A DNA stretch of 29,352 bases, from positions 1-29,352 of the forward strand of contig JWZX01000926.1 in the NCBI GenBank assembly GCA_001275005.1, written 5' to 3'. How positions within the stretch are numbered: position 1 is the first letter of the stretch; the number at the start of each line of letters is the position of its first letter. The notes beneath the pieces were generated by a model, which ran no database searches, was not told the origin of the DNA, and was given only the letters and a program-made list of their open reading frames with translations. Source of the stretch: Chrysochromulina tobinii. Taxonomy: Eukaryota > Haptophyta > Prymnesiales > Chrysochromulinaceae. Shown in pieces: positions 23,060-29,352 of the stretch. The position numbers were made by a program, and so were the translations under genes.

Positions 23060-23616
23060 CCACAAAAAAGGACCAGCTGCCCACATTCTTGAGCAGAGCC
23101 TTGTAAGAGCCTTCTGCTGCTGCTGGCCCCGCGGTCGCTGGTGAGCAAACTTTCGTTGTAGACGAGAGGTGTGAGGGAGCCGCGTTCGCGCGCGGCACGG
23201 CCGGCGGGGGCCGGGGGGATATTCGATAGGCTATTTTACGCCGGTGTGACTAACGGTCTGACCGTGTACTATCGGAGCGTGTCGGCGACGTGTGTGCTTA
23301 ATCAACTGAGCAAAATTTGCTGTTAACTGGTTTGTAATTCTGTTAAAATGGCAAAACCCCGAGGCCCTGGAAAGGAAAAAGGGGACACGGGACTGCCGCG
23401 CCGCAGCACTAGGCGGGAGCGTAACGATCGCCGCATCTCGTCGTCACTTCTCGTCTCGACGCGAGGCAACCCTTCTTCCAAAGCGTGCGAAGAACGACGA
23501 TGCGTCGTGTCCGTGTCCAACACAACTACTCACGACGCGCTCACGATGGGTCGGCGAAGGACGATCCGCCACTAAATCCGCCACGGCGCCGCGACGCTCC
23601 TCTCTTGGACCCGACC
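23060..23616. other. Convergent 557-bp region between kinase and SNF2 genes
   Basis: Both 3' UTRs must lie here. A 75-codon frame (23348-23575, +) starts at an ATG in AAAATGG context but has a low-complexity basic sequence and no recognised motif; I do not call it. The stretch 23280-23350 is AT-rich. No hairpin of note, repeat or RNA gene is seen. Confidence 0.35.
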
Positions 23617-26600
23617 TCACGTGGCGGCCTTGGACTTGCCTCTGCCTTTGCCTTTGGCAGAGGCCGCCGAAGCGGCGCCCGTGTTTGCGGGCAGTTCACA
23701 GCCATTGTCGGTGTTCTTCACTGGAAGCCCGAGCCAGCCATTGGGCGGGCGCGGCACCTCTTGAACCCACTGACTATCGTAATTCAGGGTGATTTCCCGA
23801 CGTTGGGCACGGTCGGGCGGGTCACGCCGATCCCCTGCCAGGTACGCGTAGCATCCTGTGCCTGCCCAAGAGAAGGTGCCTGGCAGGTCCTTATACATGC
23901 CGCAGAAGACGCAGGCGGCCTGCTTGCACGTGACTTCGTACCCATTCTCCTCCTTGAATGCCTTCTCGACCTCGCGATAGAGCTGTTGGCGGCTCTTCGT
24001 CTGGCCGGGGTCGGTGGCTGGAGAGTACCGATAGTTGTGGCGTTCTTCCCACCACGCGACAGGGTGGATCGATTGCCACCACTCCTCAAGGGCAGTGGGG
24101 ATCCCACTGTCATAACGGGATCCCTGTTGCTTCACCTTGCGCTCGCGCTGCTCCCCGGTGAAGCTATGCGTCACCTTATCGCGCATGAATGCGTCGAGAG
24201 CCGCGCGGCTTGCGCTCTGGTCCACACGCCCGTCGACCACTGCAATCTCCTTGGCCTTGATCTTCTCATGCAGAGCGACGACGGCCTCCTCGATCGAGTC
24301 GCGAAAGGCGTACCGCTTGATGAAGCAATCCTTCTCTTGGCCAAGCCGGTGGATACGCCCTGCCGCCTGCACCTCTTGCCCCGGGTCGATGCACGGCTCC
24401 ATCAAGAAGATGCGGTTGGCGGCGGTCAGCGTGATTCCAACGGCGGCGGTGGCGTAGGTGACGACGAAGACGCGCGCGCCGAGGCGCGCCGGGTCCTGGA
24501 ACTGCTGGATGAGACGATGGCGCTGCTGCGGCGCCGTCTTGGCGTTAAACTCGAAGACGACGAGCTTGGAGGCCGATGGGGTGCCCGTGCCGGGGGCGAG
24601 CACGCCGCCCGGCTTGGTGGCTGCCTCGATGAGCTTGACGAGACGTTCCTGCACCGTCGAATGGCGCGTGAAGACGATGGCTCGAAAGTTAGGCTCAGAA
24701 GCCCGTAGCGCGCCCAGATCTTCCATGAGCACGCGGAACTTGGTGAGGTTCGTCAGCGGCTCGTACTTGATGACTGTCTCGGGCTTCTCCGCGGCGATCC
24801 CGAAAGGACCCGTGAGCTTCAACCGGCGCGCCTCGGCCGCCGTCGGCTTGAACGGCACCTCGAGTCGTTCGTGAGTGCGCAGAAAGGCAGCAGTTGCCGC
24901 GGCAAATGAGCCCCCTGGGAAGGGCGCGTCGAGCGTCGGCGGCTTCCTGACGTAGTACTCACTCTTCTCATCGTCATCGATCACAAAGGTTTCGCGCTTG
25001 CGCCGCTGCTCGGCCGTCTCCGTCCCCGCACGTCCGTAGTAGCTTTGCGAGTTCCCTGGCGTGTACTTATACACTGTCTTGCCTTCCTCCGTCTCCTCTT
25101 TGAGCTTGCCTTCGGCGAGGAGCTGCTCGAGCAACTTCTGCCGAGCCAGCTGCCCCCTGTACGTGAACTCGTTCTTCAGCTCGAGGTGCTCTGCGTGCGC
25201 CGTGTCGAAGTGGCTGTCGCAGCCGCACACGATGTCTTGCTGGTACAGGTGGCTGCACGCATTCAGCTGCGCCGCGCATTGCTCAAGGTAGTTGCCATAC
25301 GAGCTCGCCACGCTCGGCTGGATGCACCGGTGCACATTGTACATGACGCGCTCGTCCTCGGACATCTCGAGCCACAAGGTCGAGCATTCTGTCTCTGGCA
25401 GCGCGAGTGCTACCTCGCCGCCAATGCGCTGCGACTTCGTGTGCCGTATGATGAGCTTGCGAAGCCGCTCGACGAGCTCCTCGTTCTTGACCTGGCGCTT
25501 GGGTGCTGCGGTCTCGGGATCCCTACCCATATCCTTGCATATCTGCCAGATCGGGTAATTTGAATCGCCTGGCTTCGGTGGCCACGGGACCGAGATGATG
25601 CCGTGCGAAATCTCTTTGAGCTTGAGGCCGTGCTCCCACTGGCCGAGCAAGTGCGCCTGGTTGGTGAGCTGGCGGAGGTCGGTTGAGATGGGCGTGGCGG
25701 TGACGAGCCACATGAGGCTGGTCTGGTACTGTGAAAGGTAGTTGAGCTTCTGCGTCGTTGTCGAGTTTGGGTCGCCGAGTAAGTGCGCCTCGTCAACCAC
25801 CAGCCGGTGCGCGCGCACGTTGGCCAAGAAGTAGGGTGGTAGCGCCATGTGCGGCGTCGTGAGCAGCACGTCGACGTCGCGAAGCTGCGCGAGCCCGGCC
25901 GTCTTCTTCTTGCCGTCGCCGTAGAACATGAGTACCCGGAGCGAAGGTGCAAATCTCTTGAGCTCGTCTGCCCACTGCTGCACGATCGTGTTGTTCACGA
26001 CGATGATTGTGAGCTTGAGCTTGGTCGGCTCCCCATCGCCGCTGAGCAGCTTCGCAAATCGCTCGTCGGGCACGGGCTTCAGGGTATTGGCTGGGTTGGC
26101 GAGGATGAGCGCGGCGACCACCGCCGTCTTGCCCATCCCAACTTCATCGCAGAGCCAGCCGCCGCGGCATGCCGCCGCGTGGCTGACTCGTGAATTCCCC
26201 CACTCGTGAATCTTGTTCTTGACGAGCTCGTGCCGGAGCCCTTCGAGTTCTGGGTCGGTCGAGCGCTCATTGTGCAGCATGAACGCGAGAGATTGCTTCT
26301 GGTACGGGCGCAGCAGCACGCCCGCCGCGAAGCCGATGGGCTCCGGCTCCTCAGCCGGATACACCTGCTGCACCGCCGCTAGGATCTCATCGCAGCTCCA
26401 GCGGCGGAGCGGCGGGTCGAAGCCAGGCTGGCACGCGGGAGCGGCGGAGGCGCTGCCGGACGAGCCTGCTGACGCGCCTGTGGACGAGCCTGCGCCTGCG
26501 GTGATGGGAGGCTTTCCGCCGTGCGCTTTCCAGCGCGCACGTTGCTGCTGCCAGTGCGTGCTCGTGTGCGTCGCGTGGCAGTGTGCCGACCACTCAGGGC

Positions 26601-26876
26601 AGTCGGCCGCCGCGTCGTCGCAGACGTAGCACCAGCAGTTGGTGCAGCGTTCGGTTTCCTTGCCTGCGACGAAGGGCTTGGTTGTGCACCACTCTCGTGA
26701 GTGTGGGAAGTCGACAAGGGCCAGCTCACCCGTGCGTCCCACGAATTGGACGTCGTCGTCGTCGTCGTTGCCGTCGTCGTTGCGCTCGCCGGCTCCTTCC
26801 GCAGACGATCCGCCGGCGGCGCTGGCGCTGGTTGCAGCTGCAGCGACTTGCGCGGCCGGCGCGTCCACGATGGCCA

Positions 26877-26913
<37 letters not shown>

Positions 26914-27342
26914 GCCGTCATCATCATCCACGTCAATGGGCTCGGCCGCAGTCGCGGGTGGCGCGCGCGTGGGCGCCGGTGGCTTGGCCGCGGGCGCCGG
27001 TCGCTTGTTATCAGCAACCACAACCATTGAACCAACATCCACACCAGAGAGATCTGGTTGCTGTGCAACGGCGCGGCGCTTGCCGGCGCGGTTGGACCGT
27101 GGCTGCGATGGGTCCTCGGGCGAGGGTCGTTTCACCGGCTGCGCCTTGCTTTCGTGCTCATCGAGCTTGATGTAGCGCGCGACTACAGCATTCTCCGTTT
27201 CACCGTCCTCGTATCTGATGTTGAAGGTGCCGTCCGCATTCACTTTCACGATCTTGCCAGCGAACCAGTCTCCGGGTGCCCTGACGCCCGCAGACGTTGC
27301 CATGTATTTGGCCTTGACTTGGTCGCCATCTTGGAAAGTCAT
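23617..27342 (-). CDS. Tudor-SNF2 helicase-like ATPase
   Basis: 1241 residues from an ATG, single exon. Order: an N-terminal Tudor/Agenet-like module (DGDQVKAKYM ... DWFAGKIVKVNADGTFNIRYEDGE) at about 5-60; an acidic and Gly-rich linker; a Cys/His-rich module CTNCWCYVCDDAAADCPEWSAHC near 233-255; SNF2 lobe 1 with GGWLCDEVGMGKTAVV near 392-407 (Walker A), VVDEAHLL near 512-519 (Walker B) and TATPIS near 546-551; an insertion with paired Cys (VCGCDSHFDTAHAEHLELKNEF); lobe 2 with VFTRHSTVQERL, AAVGITLTAANRIFLMEPC and QAAGRIHRLGQ near 984-994; and a C-terminal extension with FCGMY and WLGLPV. SNF2 ATPases move DNA or nucleosomes. GGWLCDEVGMGKT and the lobe insertion suggest the Rad5/Rad16-like group, but no RING is obvious. 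A nuclear chromatin or repair role is inferred. Confidence 0.88.
26889..26935 (-). repeat. GCC/GAC trinucleotide run coding Gly and Asp tracts of the SNF2 protein
   Basis: Consecutive CCG/GTC/ATC-type triplets on the plus strand encode DDDDGGGGGGGGGDDDD in the acidic linker between the Tudor-like and Cys-rich modules. A second Asp run lies at about 26752-26784. It is a simple-sequence region, likely length-variable. Confidence 0.85.
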
Positions 27343-27705
27343 CGCGGACCGTCAAAGCCGTCGGTCTGCTCGCGAGCGAAGCGCGCGTTTTGTTAAGGCA
27401 CGCCTCGTGTGACCTTCTCGAGTTCCGAGTGAATGTAAAGGCGCTGTCACGAGCGTGTTTCACGCGTCGACGCTGAATTAAAACACAGAGAATCCACACA
27501 TGCCTCGGACGCGTGGCTGCCGCATGTGGCTGCCGCGCCCCGAGCGCGCAAGGCGTCACTCATCACGCCCCCCCGGTTGTGCAAGAAGCCAAAACCGCCC
27601 CCTCCACGATTGCGCCCCTGGCGTCCGCTGGCCGCATGCTGCCACCCACTCTGTGGCGTGCCGTCCTCCAGTTGTCTCAGAAGACTCAGAAGAGCTCTGT
27701 TTGGC
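27343..27705. promoter_or_regulatory. 363-bp spacer: SNF2 promoter and 3' region of the IQ protein
   Basis: Both neighbours are on the minus strand. A GGCTGCCGCATGTGGCTGCCGC duplication lies near 27513-27534. No gene or RNA is supported. Confidence 0.35.
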
Positions 27706-29352
27706 CTATGAGCCATCGTCGGGCATCATCGCATCGAGCTCGATGGCTCTCTTGAGCTTTTGCGCTTGCGAAGCCTTGAACTCATCCTCCGTTTCGTACA
27801 GCTTCATCCTCGCGACGAGCTCCGCGTACTGCGCTGCGCTCTTCGTCGAAAGCTCAGAGTCGCGCTTCCACCTCGCAGTTGCCTGTTCGAGCTCATCCTT
27901 GGCCTTGTCCCACGCCTCGAGCGTCGCCACCTCCTCCGCCTTCGCCCTCTCCATGTCTGCGACCGACTTTTTGGAGGGACTCTTTGAAGGACTCTCCGCG
28001 TCTGCGACCGACTTTTTGGAAGGACTCTTTGTTGGACTCAAATCCTTCATCGACTTTTTCGATTTGGACTTTGCGAGGTTGCCCGGTGCCGGTGAAGCTG
28101 GCTCCGTAGCCGGAGCTGGCTCAACAGCCTCCGAGTCACCGACAGACGCCCTCATGACCTTTGCCGCCGCGATGTAAGCGAGCTGCGTCTCCCTCTCATG
28201 CTCCTGAGCCTTGGTCATGGCCCTCGACGAAGCCGCCGCCTTTTCTTCGGCCACCTTCTTCGCCTTCGTCACGTCATGGATCGTCGCCTGCGCTTCCATG
28301 CGGCCCTTCTTGCCCTCGTCAATGCCCGTCAGGTAAGCCGCCACCTGCCGCACCGCCGCCGCCAGTACGGCCGACATGATCGTGCCTCCGCACTCCTCCG
28401 GCGGCGCGTCCGGCGCGACGTCGGGCTCGGGTGGCAGCAGCGGCACGGTGTCTGCCATCGCCTTGGCCGCCATCTCGGACGCCGTCGCAGTCCAGCCCGC
28501 AAAGGCGTTTTCCCAGAAGGCCTTCATGCCGTCGTACGTGGCGAAGGGCGGTTCGTCGGGCTCAGGCATGCCGTGCCCCTTGCGTACCGCCCCCGTGAAC
28601 ATGATGGAAGCGCTAGCGACCACGAGCGACCGGATCGGAGATCCACCCGGATCGGGCAGCACGCTCCACCGGACCACGCACTTGCTCATGGGCATCGCGG
28701 GCGGAATCTGCGTCATCTCGTGCGTCATCGACATGCCTCTCTTGTCGTACGTGATCAGCGTATCGGTCATCGGCTCGCCGAACCCCAACGTGGTCCTCGT
28801 GGAGCCCTGCTGCATGCCATCGCCCGCGGAAGTGTTCACCGCGCCTGGGAAGCCAAGCATGTCGTAGAAGTACTTGAAGTTGCCCGTGACCGACCATTGC
28901 ATGATGCGTGATGCGGCGCAGCCCTGGCGGTACTTGATGACCATCGATTGCGGGCCTTCTGCAATCAACTTAGCTTTCTGGCGGCCCACCTTGCCTCGCC
29001 GCTGCGCTTGGATTTTGGAGGCGGCTGAAGCCTGCGCCAACTCGGCGGCGAGCTTTGCCGCCGCCTCTGCCGCCGCCTCCTCTGCCGCCTCCATCTCTGC
29101 CTCCGCCGTTGCGGCTGCCAGCAGCTCGGCAGCCAAGGCCTGCGTAGTCTTGCGTGAGAGCTTGCCGCGCGACACCGCCTGAATCTGGATAGCGGCGACT
29201 TCCACCTCCGCATTAGCAAACGCAACCCTGCGCTTTCCCGCCGCCGCGTTCAATGACGCCGCCACCGCCTCTTCCGCCGTCGCCATCGCAACGCCATCCG
29301 CAGCCGAATCCGCAGCCGCCGCGTGAAACGCCGCTGCCTCGGCCGCCGCCGC
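27706..29352 (-). CDS. IQ-motif, SRPBCC-like, coiled-coil protein (5' end open at window edge)
   Basis: An ATG at 29286 gives 526 residues, but the frame stays open for 22 more codons to the window edge, so the true start may be outside. Two IQ motifs (AIQIQAVSRGKLSRKT near 33-48; ASKIQAQRRGKVGRQK near 88-103) flank an Ala/Glu-rich coiled coil; IQ motifs bind calmodulin or EF-hand light chains. Residues about 115-225 (QWSVTGNFKYFYDMLGF, GSTRTTLGFGEPMTDTLITYD, MSKCVVRWSVLP) have the strand pattern of an SRPBCC/Bet v1-like lipid- or ligand-binding fold. Then come a second helical region, a Lys/Ser linker with the repeated unit SPSKKSVAD (two full copies, plus SKSKKSMKD), a candidate phosphorylation target, and a final coiled coil. 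No signal peptide is visible. A calcium-regulated scaffold, possibly of cytoskeleton or flagellum, is speculation. Confidence 0.7.
   Translation of the reverse strand, partial: AAAAEAAAFHAAAADSAADGVAMATAEEAVAASLNAAAGKRRVAFANAEVEVAAIQIQAVSRGKLSRKTTQALAAELLAAATAEAEMEAAEEAAAEAAAKLAAELAQASAASKIQAQRRGKVGRQKAKLIAEGPQSMVIKYRQGCAASRIMQWSVTGNFKYFYDMLGFPGAVNTSAGDGMQQGSTRTTLGFGEPMTDTLITYDKRGMSMTHEMTQIPPAMPMSKCVVRWSVLPDPGGSPIRSLVVASASIMFTGAVRKGHGMPEPDEPPFATYDGMKAFWENAFAGWTATASEMAAKAMADTVPLLPPEPDVAPDAPPEECGGTIMSAVLAAAVRQVAAYLTGIDEGKKGRMEAQATIHDVTKAKKVAEEKAAASSRAMTKAQEHERETQLAYIAAAKVMRASVGDSEAVEPAPATEPASPAPGNLAKSKSKKSMKDLSPTKSPSKKSVADAESPSKSPSKKSVADMERAKAEEVATLEAWDKAKDELEQATARWKRDSELSTKSAAQYAELVARMKLYETEDEFKASQAQKLKRAIELDAMMPDDGS
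27956..28039 (-). repeat. 45-nt direct repeat coding SPSKKSVAD units
   Basis: The segments 27956-27994 and 28001-28039 are nearly identical and in frame. They encode duplicated SPSKKSVADAE/M blocks in the linker of the IQ protein. Confidence 0.85.

Noticed and set aside
23348-23575. 75-codon plus-strand frame starting MAKPRGPGKEKGD
   Set aside because: The start context is acceptable, but the sequence is basic and low-complexity with no motif, and it lies in the convergent 3' region. Expression data would be needed to call it.
23485-24708. 407-codon plus-strand frame
   Set aside because: It is antisense to the SNF2 C-terminal region, which carries the conserved GRIHRLGQ motif.
1-29352. Bacterial or giant-virus origin of the segment
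   Set aside because: Spliceosomal introns, eEF3, a plastid bipartite leader and no operon-like spacing argue for a nuclear algal genome.
1-29352. tRNA, rRNA or other structured RNA genes
   Set aside because: I saw no cloverleaf box motifs or rRNA-like conserved words on either strand by eye. A covariance-model scan would settle this.

Overview
The window is nuclear DNA from a GC-rich, intron-poor eukaryotic alga. Four things point there. A fungal-type translation elongation factor 3 is encoded. Protein-coding genes carry a few small GT-AG introns and probably one GC-AG intron. One alpha/beta hydrolase begins with a signal peptide ending in A|F, the entry tag for secondary red plastids. Gene spacing is short, with no bacterial operon logic. 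A haptophyte (Emiliania/Chrysochromulina/Prymnesium type) fits best; a stramenopile alga is the main alternative. This assignment is inferred from gene content, not from a database match.

Layout. 158-6413 (+): three single-exon genes. They are an acidic, RGG-containing probable nuclear protein, a protein of unknown role with a Gly/Ser/Ala repeat and an SH3/KOW-like module, and a polytopic membrane protein ending in an SHRW-type (TIR-like) domain. The last is preceded by an unusual field of TACCGGTA palindromes and inverted repeats (3533-4110). 7190-10274 (+): a probable five-exon gene for an HELGH-type zincin-like protein (DUF6055-like by pattern), whose introns are built largely of tandem repeats. 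10639-21812 (-): a SAM-domain protein, a plastid-targeted alpha/beta hydrolase, eEF3 with an N-terminal HEAT extension and one reading-frame break, a single-pass membrane protein with an 84-nt intron, a membrane-anchored ALDH3-type fatty aldehyde dehydrogenase, and an Ala-rich single-pass membrane protein. 22004-23059 (+): an APH/choline-kinase-fold small-molecule kinase, divergent from the previous gene across 191 bp. 23617-29352 (-): a Tudor-SNF2 helicase-like ATPase and an IQ-motif/SRPBCC-like/coiled-coil protein open at the window edge.

The genes do not form one pathway; this is an ordinary gene-dense nuclear segment. The most interesting material is the repeat-built introns of the zincin gene, the palindrome field upstream of the membrane SHRW gene, and the architecture and frame break of eEF3. 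Several open frames begin at GTG. For these I moved the start to the first in-frame ATG and say so in each entry. No tRNA, rRNA, CRISPR array, insertion sequence or prokaryotic-type operon was seen.
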